Positions 26,984-35,299 of a stretch of 50,723 nucleotides of DNA are shown here, piece after piece. This DNA is from Maribacter sp. MMG018. Lineage in GTDB: Bacteria; Bacteroidota; Bacteroidia; Flavobacteriales; Flavobacteriaceae. The stretch covers positions 1 to 50,723 of the forward strand of contig NZ_JAGJEC010000007.1 in the NCBI RefSeq assembly GCF_018100785.1. The letters run 5' to 3'. Below the pieces are notes generated by a model. That model saw only the letters and a list, made by a program, of their open reading frames with translations, did no database searches and had not been told where the DNA came from. Positions within the stretch are counted from its first letter, which is position 1. Each line of letters starts with the position of its first letter. A program made the position numbers and the translations under genes.

Positions 26984-27016
26984 GGCTTTAAAAGAAGTTA
27001 AATTGTTCAAAAAGAA

Positions 27017-27043
27017 AAAGGCCGGGTAAATTACCCGGCCTTT
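27017..27043 (-). terminator. intrinsic terminator of tRNA-Leu
   Basis: A GC-rich hairpin (AAGGCCGGGT paired with ACCCGGCCTT, loop of about 5-7 bases). In the minus direction it is followed by a T-rich tail, lying directly downstream of the tRNA-Leu gene. Confidence 0.85.
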
Positions 27044-27046
27044 AAG

Positions 27047-27130
27047 TGCCCACGACTAGATTCGAACTAGCACGTTCTTGCGAACACTACCCCCTCAAGG
27101 TAGCGTGTCTACCAATTTCACCACGTGGGC
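27047..27130 (-). tRNA. tRNA-Leu (anticodon GAG)
   Basis: An 84-base class II tRNA read on the minus strand. The acceptor stem is GCCCACG/CGTGGGC with discriminator A. The D arm contains TTGGTAGAC, the anticodon stem CTACC/GGTAG holds the loop TTGAGGG (anticodon GAG), and the T arm contains TTCGAAT. The long variable arm (GTTCGCAAGAAC) marks a leucine tRNA. The 3' CCA is not encoded. Confidence 0.95.
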
Positions 27131-27334
27131 AAATTTTATTTTAGCGTCGGTAAAGATATAAAGGTATCTTTTAATTCAAAGAAAAAATTATCTATAACTG
27201 TCTAAAAGAACCTTATGCTATCTTGTATTCGAAACACTCTTTTAATCTTGGAGTTGGTAAAAACCGATTTCAAAATATATCAATTTTGAAAAATTGAGGG
27301 TTTCTACCGATAATCCATTTTTAATACAAAAAAT

Positions 27335-27368
27335 AAAGCCTTGTCTATCTGTGGATAAGCAAGGCTTT
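27335..27368 (-). terminator. intrinsic terminator of tRNA-Lys
   Basis: The stem AAAGCCTTG (27335-27343) pairs with CAAGGCTTT (27360-27368) and is extended inwards by TATC/GATA. In the minus direction a T-rich run follows. It lies just downstream of tRNA-Lys. Confidence 0.8.
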
Positions 27369-27381
27369 GGAGTTTTGAAAG

Positions 27382-27454
27382 TGACCGGGCTGGGGCTCGA
27401 ACCCAGGACCCTCTCCTTAAAAGGGAGATGCTCTACCAACTGAGCTACCAGGTC
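27382..27454 (-). tRNA. tRNA-Lys (anticodon TTT)
   Basis: A 73-base tRNA read on the minus strand. The D arm is GCTCAGTTGGTAGAGC, the anticodon stem TCTCC/GGAGA encloses CTTTTAA (anticodon TTT), the T arm is CTGGG-TTCGAGC-CCCAG, and the discriminator is A with no encoded CCA. In the acceptor stem GACCTGG/CCCGGTC, the T5-C68 position does not pair; all other pairs are good. Confidence 0.93.
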
Positions 27455-27584
27455 ATAATTTCAGTGCAAATCTTTTCCCGTTTGCGGGTGCAAATATAAA
27501 ACCATTTATTTATTTCGCAAGCCTATTTGGTGAGAAATTTATTTTTTTTTGAAATCAATTCAATTTAGCTGAATTTTACAGAAA

Positions 27585-28109
27585 ATGTCAGAGGTGAAAA
27601 TTGTATTGTTGGGATATATGGGCAGTGGTAAGACCACTATTGGAAAAATTTTAGCTAAAGAATTGAAATGTAATTTTTTAGACTTGGACGAGTACATTGA
27701 AACTGCCGAAAAAAAAGATATTAAAAACATCTTTAAAGAGAAAGGAGAGGTGTATTTTCGGAAAAAAGAAAATTTTTACCTGAATGAGATTTTGGCAAAA
27801 AAAAATAATTTTGTTTTGTCTCTTGGAGGGGGAACACCTTGTTTTGGAAATAATATGCAGCAGATTAATGCGGCGACCCAAAACTCTTTTTACATTAGAA
27901 CAGATATAACAGATCTTGTAGGGAGACTTCTAAACCAAAAGGCAGAAAGACCCTTAATAGCCAATTTGAGCAATAGCGAACTTCCCGAATTTATAGCCAA
28001 ACACCTTTTTGAAAGGAGTTATTTCTATAATCGGGCACATCATACATTGCACAATAAAAATAAGACTCCAGAAATGGCCGCAAAAGAAATAAAACAACGT
28101 TTAGTCTAA
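27585..28109 (+). CDS. aroK: shikimate kinase
   Basis: Phosphorylates shikimate at O3 in the chorismate pathway (cytoplasm). Walker A is GYMGSGKTT near residues 10-18, the shikimate-binding D-x-D is DLDEYIE, the glycine-rich LSLGGGTPCF binds substrate, and the lid Arg lies in KAERPLI. At 174 aa it is the normal size. The gene overlaps the end of the convergent phosphoribosyltransferase gene by 9 bases. The 130 bases between tRNA-Lys and its ATG hold its promoter region. Confidence 0.93.
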   Translation: MSEVKIVLLGYMGSGKTTIGKILAKELKCNFLDLDEYIETAEKKDIKNIFKEKGEVYFRKKENFYLNEILAKKNNFVLSLGGGTPCFGNNMQQINAATQNSFYIRTDITDLVGRLLNQKAERPLIANLSNSELPEFIAKHLFERSYFYNRAHHTLHNKNKTPEMAAKEIKQRLV

Positions 28110-28598
28110 GAAAACGCGATTTTTTTTGGGCTCGAACAGCACGTTTACATGCTCTTGTAGCGATGTGGAAAGCGAAATTCCCTTAAAATCGGCCTTAACA
28201 GGGTATTTTTTATGGTTACGGTTTACCAGTACGGCTGTTTTTAGCTGTTTTAAAGGGGTTTTTAAAAAGTGATGTACACCATAGATCAACGTGGTACCCG
28301 AATTTAGTACATCGTCTACCAATACTACCGATTTGTTTTTATAGTCTTCTTCGGGCAAAGAGGTAGATACGCCACTTTTTAAAGGATCGGACTTATCCAT
28401 CGTTACCTTGCACAAGGTAATTTCGGCCGGAGTAATTTTTTTAAGTACGGTTATTAATTTTTTTGCAAAATTTAGTCCGCCCCCCACAATACCTGCAACT
28501 ATGATCTCCTTTTCCGTTACGTTCGCTTCGTAGATCTGATAGGCGATACGTTCTATTTTATGCTGAATTTGTTGGTGGGTAAGAATGTTTTGTTCCAT
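28101..28598 (-). CDS. phosphoribosyltransferase family protein
   Basis: A type I phosphoribosyltransferase fold with the PRPP-binding signature VVLVDDVLNSGTTL near residues 94-107. The preceding flexible loop region (KVTMDKSDPLKSG) and the AGIVGGGLNFAK strand are in their usual places. Overall order and length (165 aa) resemble PyrR/hypoxanthine-type enzymes, and many Bacteroidota have this PyrR-like protein of unsettled substrate. No pyr genes are adjacent, so regulation of pyrimidine genes should not be assumed. Confidence 0.82.
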   Translation of the reverse strand: MEQNILTHQQIQHKIERIAYQIYEANVTEKEIIVAGIVGGGLNFAKKLITVLKKITPAEITLCKVTMDKSDPLKSGVSTSLPEEDYKNKSVVLVDDVLNSGTTLIYGVHHFLKTPLKQLKTAVLVNRNHKKYPVKADFKGISLSTSLQEHVNVLFEPKKNRVFLD

Positions 28599-28695
28599 AA
28601 TTAAAATTACTCTTTGCTAGTTTACAAGTTAGCTATGTTTTTATGATTTTTTGTGTATTGCCAGATACATTTGTGTTAAAATTGTCCGCAAGACC

Positions 28696-29079
28696 TTAAT
28701 CCGTTTCATCTAAAGGGGTATCCAGATAATCATCTATTTCTCTTCGGTCTTTTTTTGTTGGACGCCCTGTTCCTTTCTTTCTATAATATTCTTTTGAAAA
28801 TTTTAAAAGTTCGCTATGTTCAAAAGCTTCTTTTGGGGTGGTATCTTTTCTGTAGATGTCCACCAATTTTGCCCCGACCCTGCTAGGGGGTATGTCCAGA
28901 ACGGTAAACTGATAGTCGATTTGATTTTTTCTCACGACAATTTTATCCATCGGAAAAACCTCTCGACCAGGTTTGGCCACTTGATCATTGATCTTTACAT
29001 GTCCTTTTTTGCACGCAGTGGTAGCGAGGTTGCGGGTTTTAAAGTATCGGGTACTCCATAAGTATTTGTCAATGCGCAT
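28696..29079 (-). CDS. S4-domain RNA-binding protein, Hsp15-like
   Basis: A small basic protein (127 aa) with an N-terminal S4 domain: MRIDKYLWSTRYFKTRNLATTACKKGHVKIND. The C-terminal tail is charged (YRKKGTGRPTKKDRREIDDYLD), as in Hsp15/HslR, which binds 50S subunits carrying stalled peptidyl-tRNA. The tail motif GRPTKKDRR is the usual mark of this family. The gene is alone on the minus strand, diverging from the FKBP-like lipoprotein gene. Confidence 0.88.
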   Translation of the reverse strand: MRIDKYLWSTRYFKTRNLATTACKKGHVKINDQVAKPGREVFPMDKIVVRKNQIDYQFTVLDIPPSRVGAKLVDIYRKDTTPKEAFEHSELLKFSKEYYRKKGTGRPTKKDRREIDDYLDTPLDETD

Positions 29080-29156
29080 GGCAAACTAAAATCTTTGTTA
29101 ACTTAACTCAACAAAAATAAGGGAAAATTGTATCTTGCACGCTTAAAATATTGTTG

Positions 29157-30125
29157 ATGAAATTGAAAAATATCTTTGGTGTAGCTCTGGCAATTAGTTG
29201 CATATGGTCATGTAAAAATGATGATGATGACCAAGTAGAGGTAGTTCCGCCTAGATCTATTATTGAAGTGTCTACAGAAGATGATGAAGAGATTGTGTCA
29301 TTTTTAAAAACACATTTCTTTAATTATGAGGACTTTCAAAATCCCCCTGCCGATTTTGATTACAAAATTGTTTTCGACACTATTGCGGGAGATAATAGTG
29401 ATAAGGTCTCTATTTATGAGAGTAATGAACTGGAAGGTATAGAGTTTGGTTCAGAGGTAATATCCGTTAAATCTTCTGATTTTGGTATATCGGACGAAGA
29501 AGAAGCCGACCATACCTTATATTATTTAATTGCTAGACAAGGAGCTAAGGAAGGGAAACCGACCATTGGTGATAATGTCTACTTAAGATATGAAGGGTTG
29601 CTTTTAGACGGTACGTTGTTCGATGCTTCAGCCAATCAGCCCGTACAATTCAATCTTTCTACCGTGGTTAGAGGGTTTGGTAATGGTATGGAATATTTTC
29701 AGACGGGAATGGGGCCTATAGAAAATGGAGATGGAACCGTAAGCTACGAAGGATATGGGGTAGGTGCGATATTTATACCTTCTGGCTTGGGCTATTTTAA
29801 TAATTCTTCGGGGTCTGTAATATCTTCGTACTCTCCTTTAATTTTTAAGGTCGATGCTTTTGCTTATGAAGAAGATACCGACTATGATGGTGATGGTATC
29901 CCTTCTTATTTAGAGGACGTTGACGGTGATGGTAACTTAAACAATGACAATACGGATGTAGATACTGAATTTACGTCCTATTTGGCCAACTATAACGATT
30001 CTGACGATGATGGGGACGGTATACCTACCATAGAGGAAATAGAATTGGATGATGATGGCAATTTTGTAGGTTTCCTTGATACGGACGGTGACGGTGTTCC
30101 AGACCATTTGGATAATGATCTATAA
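29157..30125 (+). CDS. FKBP-type lipoprotein with calcium-binding acidic repeats
   Basis: A lipoprotein signal ends at Cys19 and is followed by KNDDDD, an acidic stretch like the surface-export signal of Bacteroidota lipoproteins. Residues about 125-240 resemble an FKBP peptidyl-prolyl isomerase domain (GDNVYLRYEGLLLDGTLFDASANQPVQF, VVRGFGNGMEYFQTGM, FIPSGLGYFN). The C-terminal 80 residues carry several thrombospondin-type-3-like motifs (DYDGDGIPSYLEDVDGDGN, DSDDDGDGIPTIEE, DTDGDGVPDHLD), which bind calcium. ATG 29157 is chosen over TTG 29151. FKBP-linked TSP3 repeats suggest a surface folding factor or adhesion-linked protein; the substrate is unknown. A strong terminator follows. Confidence 0.82.
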   Translation: MKLKNIFGVALAISCIWSCKNDDDDQVEVVPPRSIIEVSTEDDEEIVSFLKTHFFNYEDFQNPPADFDYKIVFDTIAGDNSDKVSIYESNELEGIEFGSEVISVKSSDFGISDEEEADHTLYYLIARQGAKEGKPTIGDNVYLRYEGLLLDGTLFDASANQPVQFNLSTVVRGFGNGMEYFQTGMGPIENGDGTVSYEGYGVGAIFIPSGLGYFNNSSGSVISSYSPLIFKVDAFAYEEDTDYDGDGIPSYLEDVDGDGNLNNDNTDVDTEFTSYLANYNDSDDDGDGIPTIEEIELDDDGNFVGFLDTDGDGVPDHLDNDL

Positions 30126-30147
30126 TGTTTGCGTCACATCGCAAAAT

Positions 30148-30181
30148 AAAAAAAGCTCTCATGAAAATGAGAGCTTTTTTT
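30148..30181. terminator. bidirectional terminator, GAAA tetraloop
   Basis: A perfect 15-bp stem (30148-30162 with 30167-30181) closed by GAAA, with A- and T-runs on both sides. It lies between the convergent FKBP-like and beta-barrel genes. Confidence 0.92.
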
Positions 30182-30196
30182 GTCGTTTATGACGAA

Positions 30197-30787
30197 CTAT
30201 ATTTTTAAGGATAAACTTAAAATTAATTGATCGGGTCTGGTGTCTATTCTACTTGGGCCGACTGTGGTAATGTTCGTATTTATAAAGGTGGCTTCGTTAT
30301 CGCTAAAACCTCTTTCGTAACGTAGGTCTATTCCTAATTTACCAAGGTTTACTCCGGCACCTATGTTCATACCAACGGTAAAATCGTTTTCTACATCGTC
30401 TATCGTAATACCATCATACTCGGTATCCAATATATACTGAAAAGAAGGACCGGCAAAAACATGCAACGGACCAACAACTTTAACACCCAATAAAATAGGG
30501 GCATCTAATTTGCTCATGTCAAAATCATCTCCGTTGTAATCAGATTTGGTTTTTGTATAGACCAATTCTGGACGCACATAAATTTTGGCTACCCCAACTT
30601 TACCAAAAATACCAAAATGGTATCCTACATTTCTATCGGGATCACGTGCAACATCACCGGCAGATTCGAAATAATCACCATTGGCGTTATAGTTTAAACC
30701 TGCTTTAATACCGAATCCGGATTCACTTTGGGCCATAGTCGATAGCCCTGTCAATAACATAACAGTAAGAAAAATTACTTTTTTCAT
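30197..30787 (-). CDS. outer membrane beta-barrel protein
   Basis: A 196-residue protein with a clear signal peptide (MKKVIFLTVMLLTGLSTMAQ). Alternating amphipathic strands follow, of the small OmpA-like/OprF-like barrel seen in the PorT/OMP_b-brl_2 group: FGIKAGLNYN at the start, LHVFAGPSFQYIL, FTVGMNIGAGVNLGKLGIDLRYERGF, and a closing QLILSLSLKI strand ending in an apolar residue. It probably sits in the outer membrane as a structural or small-porin protein. Function is not known. Confidence 0.85.
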   Translation of the reverse strand: MKKVIFLTVMLLTGLSTMAQSESGFGIKAGLNYNANGDYFESAGDVARDPDRNVGYHFGIFGKVGVAKIYVRPELVYTKTKSDYNGDDFDMSKLDAPILLGVKVVGPLHVFAGPSFQYILDTEYDGITIDDVENDFTVGMNIGAGVNLGKLGIDLRYERGFSDNEATFINTNITTVGPSRIDTRPDQLILSLSLKI

Positions 30788-31027
30788 ATAGTTTTATTTT
30801 AATTGAAATAACTGATATCAAGAACAATACCAATTATTACAATGCTCGTTATACCATCAGAACGGTAGGCATTGTGGTTTATTGTTCCATAAAATTTACA
30901 TCTTAGTTAATTTTTGGTTTATGCTTATGGTTATATTGCCCACAACGAGAGATAAAAACATCTTTAACTTTTATTAAGTTTTAGAGACCTGTAGTTCATT
31001 ATCTTTGCAACTTTATTCTATAGACTA
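30788..31027. other. intergenic region upstream of tgt and the beta-barrel gene
   Basis: A 240-base divergent spacer. It contains a TATCTTTG box on the plus strand at 31000-31007, a good -7 element for tgt although the -33 box is unclear. It also holds a weak hairpin (AATGC...GCATT with inner TACC/GGTA) at 30841-30873. No small reading frame is convincing. Confidence 0.4.
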
Positions 31028-32158
31028 TTGAAATTTACTTTACACAAAACCGATACGCTTAGCAAAGCAAGAGCAGGTACCATGGTCACGGATCATGGAA
31101 AGATAGAGACGCCTATATTTATGCCCGTAGGTACAGTAGCATCCGTAAAAGGAGTGCATCAAAAGGAATTACGGGAAGAAATAGACCCTGATATTATATT
31201 AGGAAATACCTATCATCTGTTCTTAAGACCAAAAACGGAAATACTTCATAAAGCAGGTGGACTGCACAAGTTTATGGGGTGGGACCGTAATATCTTGACC
31301 GATAGTGGTGGATATCAGGTATATTCTTTATCGGCGAATAGAAAAATAAAAGAGGAAGGGGTTAAGTTTAAATCACATATAGACGGTTCCATGCATATGT
31401 TTACGCCTGAGAACGTCATGGAAATCCAAAGGGTGATCGGGGCCGATATTATTATGGCTTTTGATGAATGTACTCCATACCCATGTGATTATAACTACGC
31501 TAAAAGGTCTATGCATATGACCCACCGTTGGTTGGATAGGTGTATAGATCACTTGAAAAAAACACCTTTCGCATATGATTATTCCCAAAGTTTTTTTCCA
31601 ATAGTGCAGGGGTCTACCTATAAAGATTTGAGAAAACAATCTGCGGAGTATATTGCTAATGCCGGAGCTGAAGGCAATGCTATTGGCGGGCTTTCTGTAG
31701 GGGAGCCGGCAGAAGAAATGTATGCCATGACAGAGGTGGTGTGCGATATTTTGCCCGAGGACAAACCAAGATATTTAATGGGAGTGGGTACGCCCATAAA
31801 TATATTGGAGAACATTGCCCTGGGAGTAGACATGTTTGATTGTGTAATGCCTACAAGAAATGCTAGAAACGGAATGCTTTTTACGGCACACGGAACCATA
31901 AACATCAAGAATAAAAAATGGGAAGATGATTTTTCTCCCATAGATGAAATGGGCACTACATTTGTAGATAGGGAATATTCCAAGGCTTATTTAAGGCACT
32001 TATTTGCCGCCAACGAGTATTTGGGCAAACAAATTGCAACGATACACAACCTAGGTTTTTATCTTTGGTTGGTTCGTGAAGCCAGAAAACATATATTGGA
32101 GGGGGATTTTTATACCTGGAAAAACAGTATGGTAAAACAAATGGATAAAAGACTATAG
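31028..32158 (+). CDS. tgt: tRNA-guanine(34) transglycosylase (zinc-cysteine-less)
   Basis: Exchanges guanine 34 of GUN-anticodon tRNAs for preQ1 in queuosine synthesis. The catalytic Asp lies in LTDSGGYQVYSL, the second in VDMFDCVMPTRNARNG, and the substrate loop is IIMAFDECTPYP with GGLSVGE. At 376 aa the length is typical. The zinc motif CxCxxC expected before YSxAYLRHL is replaced by MGTTFVDRE (positions 309, 311 and 314 are Gly, Thr and Asp), although the fourth ligand H340 in ATIHNLGFY remains. It starts at TTG, as the family N-terminus MKFTL shows. Its stop overlaps the GTG of the next gene. Confidence 0.95.
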   Translation: MKFTLHKTDTLSKARAGTMVTDHGKIETPIFMPVGTVASVKGVHQKELREEIDPDIILGNTYHLFLRPKTEILHKAGGLHKFMGWDRNILTDSGGYQVYSLSANRKIKEEGVKFKSHIDGSMHMFTPENVMEIQRVIGADIIMAFDECTPYPCDYNYAKRSMHMTHRWLDRCIDHLKKTPFAYDYSQSFFPIVQGSTYKDLRKQSAEYIANAGAEGNAIGGLSVGEPAEEMYAMTEVVCDILPEDKPRYLMGVGTPINILENIALGVDMFDCVMPTRNARNGMLFTAHGTINIKNKKWEDDFSPIDEMGTTFVDREYSKAYLRHLFAANEYLGKQIATIHNLGFYLWLVREARKHILEGDFYTWKNSMVKQMDKRL

Positions 32159-33240
32159 TGCTTACAATTATAGATAAATATATATTAAAGCGTTATCTGA
32201 CCACATTTGCGGTGATGCTGCTCTTGTTCATACCCATAGGTATCATGGCAAACCTCGCCGAACAGATTGGCAAGATGATAGATAATGAGGCACCTTTAAA
32301 TGAAATATTGGTGTATTATCTAAACTTTACGATATATATAGGCAGTCTTTTATTTCCCATTTTTCTTTTTTTATCGGTCATATTTTTTACCTCAAAATTG
32401 GCCAATAATACAGAGATCGTTGCGATTTTAAGTTCAGGGGTCTCTTACGGAAGGTTTTTAAGACCCTATTTGATAGGGGCCACCATTATTGCCATAATTA
32501 TGTTTTTTATGACCATGTTTATTGTGCCACAGGCAAGTATTGGTTTTAACGAATTTAAATACAAGTACTTAAAACGAGGTAAACAAGATAGGGTCACAAA
32601 TAATATATTTAACCAATTGAACGAAACTGATTTTATCTACGTAAGTAGTTTTGATCCGGCAAGGCAATTAGGGCATAATTTCACCTTTGAAAGGTTCAAT
32701 GAAAATAATAAGTTGGATTTTAAGATCTCTGCACAGAACATAAGATGGGTTGAGAAAGATAGCAATTACAGGTTAACCTCGTATGTAAAACGTAAAATGG
32801 TGGGCGACTCGGCCCACATAGAAAGAAAAAGAAGATTGGATACCGTCTTTTCTTTTAAGATAGATGATCTTACTCCGGTATCTTATGTTGCGGAAACCAA
32901 AAATTTGTTCGAATTAGATAAGTTTATTGAAGATCAAAAACGTAAGGGGGCTTCAAATATTAACACCTACATTTTAGTAAAATATAAAAGGTGGGCCTTG
33001 CCCTTAACGGCCTTTATCTTAACGATTATTGCCGTAGCCGTTTCTTCCGTAAAAAGAAGGGGGGGCATGGGAGTGAATCTGGCTTTTGGTATATTGGTAG
33101 CCTTTGTTTTTATCTTTTTTGACAAAGTTTTTGGTACGTTGGCAGAGCAATCGGGTTTTTCTCCTTTGTTAGCCGTTATTATTCCAAATGTGCTTTTTGG
33201 CATCTTGGCTTTTTATCTTTTACAAAATGCAAAAAGATAG
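32158..33240 (+). CDS. LptF/LptG family LPS-export permease
   Basis: A YjgP/YjgQ-family inner-membrane permease of the LPS transport complex. Three N-terminal spans (DKYILKRYLTTFAVMLLLFIPIGIMANL is the family opening) are followed by a periplasmic beta-jellyroll domain of about 150 residues and three C-terminal spans. It would pair with the LptB at 6444-7184. Whether it is LptF or LptG cannot be decided by eye. It begins at GTG overlapping the tgt stop by one base, so translation is coupled. Confidence 0.9.
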   Translation: MLTIIDKYILKRYLTTFAVMLLLFIPIGIMANLAEQIGKMIDNEAPLNEILVYYLNFTIYIGSLLFPIFLFLSVIFFTSKLANNTEIVAILSSGVSYGRFLRPYLIGATIIAIIMFFMTMFIVPQASIGFNEFKYKYLKRGKQDRVTNNIFNQLNETDFIYVSSFDPARQLGHNFTFERFNENNKLDFKISAQNIRWVEKDSNYRLTSYVKRKMVGDSAHIERKRRLDTVFSFKIDDLTPVSYVAETKNLFELDKFIEDQKRKGASNINTYILVKYKRWALPLTAFILTIIAVAVSSVKRRGGMGVNLAFGILVAFVFIFFDKVFGTLAEQSGFSPLLAVIIPNVLFGILAFYLLQNAKR

Positions 33241-34108
33241 GACACTCAACCTAATTCATTTACATTTTATAGTTTTTATTTGGGGGTTTACGGCCATTTT
33301 GGGCAAGTTAATATCTATAGATTCCTTACCCTTGGTTTGGTATCGGATGACCATCGCTGCATTGGCTATTTTTGTTTATATGCTTTTTTCCGGTTTCAGT
33401 TTTAAAGTAGATAAAAAAACCTTTTTATGGTTGGTGTTGGCCGGTATTGTGGTTGCAGGGCATTGGGTTACTTTTTTCTATGCCATTAAAATAGCTACCG
33501 TTTCGGTTGCATTGGCCATGATGTCCACAGGAGCTTTTTTTACCGCTTTGTTAGAACCGTTGTTGTTTAAGCGTAAGGTAATCGCTTATGAAATTCTATT
33601 TGGAATAGCGGTGATAATGGGTTTAATGCTCATTTTTAGGGTAGAGTCTACCTATACAGAAGGAATGGTGGTTGCTCTGCTGTCGGCATTTTTGGCTGCC
33701 GTTTTTTCTCTCATCAATGGAAAATTGGTAAAAACCCATCGCCCCTCGGTAATATCATTTTACGAATTGGGTATAGGTGTTCTGTTCCTTTCGATAGTTA
33801 TGGGATATAGAACCAATTTTAATATGAACTTTGAGGCAATTGACATAACGGATTGGTTGTATCTATTGATTTTGGGGCTTGTTTGTACGTCCTATGCCTT
33901 TATAGCTTCTATAAAGGTTATGCGCGTTTTAACTCCCTATACGGTAATGCTTACGACAAATCTAGAACCAATTTATGGTATTGTACTGGCATGGTTTATT
34001 TTTGGCGCCGACGAAAAAATGAACCCGCTGTTTTATGTTGGTGCCCTGATTATATTAATAACGGTGGTGTTGAACGGGATACTGAAATATAAGACCCGGA
34101 TAAAATAG
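33227..34108 (+). CDS. EamA/DMT family transporter
   Basis: Ten hydrophobic spans in two EamA repeats (HFIVFIWGFTAILGKLIS and then ALLSAFLAAVFSLINGKLVKTHRP) mark a drug/metabolite transporter of the inner membrane. The ATG at 33227 is chosen because it begins just before the first span. It overlaps the end of the LptF/G gene by 14 bases, so the tgt-LptF/G-EamA trio is one operon. The substrate is unknown; amino acids or metabolites are common for the family. Confidence 0.88.
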   Translation: MQKDRTLNLIHLHFIVFIWGFTAILGKLISIDSLPLVWYRMTIAALAIFVYMLFSGFSFKVDKKTFLWLVLAGIVVAGHWVTFFYAIKIATVSVALAMMSTGAFFTALLEPLLFKRKVIAYEILFGIAVIMGLMLIFRVESTYTEGMVVALLSAFLAAVFSLINGKLVKTHRPSVISFYELGIGVLFLSIVMGYRTNFNMNFEAIDITDWLYLLILGLVCTSYAFIASIKVMRVLTPYTVMLTTNLEPIYGIVLAWFIFGADEKMNPLFYVGALIILITVVLNGILKYKTRIK

Positions 34109-34139
34109 GTAGAGCAGTCTAGAATACTTATTAAAGTTT

Positions 34140-34147
34140 TATCTTTG
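34140..34147 (+). promoter_or_regulatory. -7-like box TATCTTTG upstream of accA
   Basis: TATCTTTG matches TAnnTTTG and lies 33 bases before the accA ATG. No good -33 box was found 19 bases upstream. Confidence 0.4.
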
Positions 34148-34179
34148 CCTGCACAACTAACTAAATCTTATTGAAAACT

Positions 34180-35133
34180 ATGGAGTATTTGGATTTTGAG
34201 CTTCCAATTAAAGAGCTGGAGGAGCAATTGGACAAGTGTATGATTATTGGGGAGGAAAGTGATGTTGATGTTACGGAAACCTGTAAACAAATAGAGAAGA
34301 AACTAAACGATACTAGAAAGGAAATATATAAGAACCTGACCGCATGGCAACGTGTTCAACTTTCTAGACACCCTAATAGACCCTACACCCTAGATTATAT
34401 AAATGCCATTTGTGGTGATACTTTTTTAGAGTTGCATGGCGACCGTACCGTTAAGGACGATAAGGCTATGATCGGTGGTCTTGGTAAAATAGGTGATCAA
34501 AGCTTTATGTTCATAGGCCAGCAAAAAGGGTATAATACCAAGACACGTCAGTATCGTAATTTTGGTATGGCAAACCCCGAAGGGTATAGAAAGGCATTGC
34601 GCCTAATGAAATCTGCCGAAAAATTTGGAATACCTGTCGTTACGTTAATCGACACTCCGGGAGCCTATCCGGGCATTGAGGCCGAAGAACGTGGTCAAGG
34701 TGAGGCGATCGCCAGAAATATATTTGAAATGACCAAGTTAAAAGTCCCTATCATTGTTGCCATTATCGGGGAAGGAGCTTCAGGAGGCGCCTTAGGTATA
34801 GGTGTAGGTGATAAAGTACTAATGTTAGAAAATACATGGTATTCGGTCATATCCCCAGAATCATGTTCCTCTATCTTATGGAGAAGCTGGGAGTATAAGG
34901 AAAAAGCTGCAGAGGCTTTAAAACTTACTGCGACCGACATGAAAAAATTGAAATTGATCGATGAAATTGTTAGAGAACCTGCTGGCGGAGCACATGCCAA
35001 TAGAGAAAAGACTTTTGAGATTATAAAAAATAAAATTGTTTCAAATTTTGGGGAACTACAAAAGTTATCACCAAAAGAATTGGTGAAACAACGAATGGAA
35101 AAATATGCAAATATGGGTGTATTCAATGGTTGA
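34180..35133 (+). CDS. accA: acetyl-CoA carboxylase carboxyltransferase subunit alpha
   Basis: Transfers CO2 from biotin to acetyl-CoA together with AccD, giving malonyl-CoA for fatty acid synthesis. Start [17 protein letters not shown] is the family N-terminus, so ATG 34180 is used rather than TTG 34171. Visible family blocks are [93 protein letters not shown]. At about 317 aa it equals E. coli AccA. A hairpin terminator follows. Confidence 0.96.
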   Translation: MEYLDFELPIKELEEQLDKCMIIGEESDVDVTETCKQIEKKLNDTRKEIYKNLTAWQRVQLSRHPNRPYTLDYINAICGDTFLELHGDRTVKDDKAMIGGLGKIGDQSFMFIGQQKGYNTKTRQYRNFGMANPEGYRKALRLMKSAEKFGIPVVTLIDTPGAYPGIEAEERGQGEAIARNIFEMTKLKVPIIVAIIGEGASGGALGIGVGDKVLMLENTWYSVISPESCSSILWRSWEYKEKAAEALKLTATDMKKLKLIDEIVREPAGGAHANREKTFEIIKNKIVSNFGELQKLSPKELVKQRMEKYANMGVFNG

Positions 35134-35158
35134 GATACCATTTTAGGAACCTGACGAC

Positions 35159-35184
35159 AAACCGAAGATGAAAATCTTCGGTTT
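35159..35184 (+). terminator. intrinsic terminator after accA
   Basis: An 11-bp stem (35159-35169 with 35174-35184) with a GAAA loop and a T-run, 25 bases after the accA stop. Confidence 0.9.
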
Positions 35185-35299
35185 TTTTATCTTATCAACA
35201 TAAAATTGTAATTTACTAACAGTCAATTGTTAGTTAACTGTGAACATCGAAAACGTGATTTTTCAAGTTAACTAAAGGTTAATTGTATATTTTCGCAAT

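Noticed and set aside
27242..27439. Apparent 65-codon reading frame on the minus strand across the tRNA-Lys gene
   Set aside because: It overlaps the tRNA and its terminator; the peptide has no family features.
30841..30873. Hairpin in the tgt upstream spacer, AATGC...GCATT with inner TACC/GGTA, considered as riboswitch (preQ1) or terminator
   Set aside because: The stem is short and bulged, there is no T-run or preQ1 pseudoknot pattern, and it lies upstream of the likely -7 box at 31000, so it is not in the tgt mRNA.
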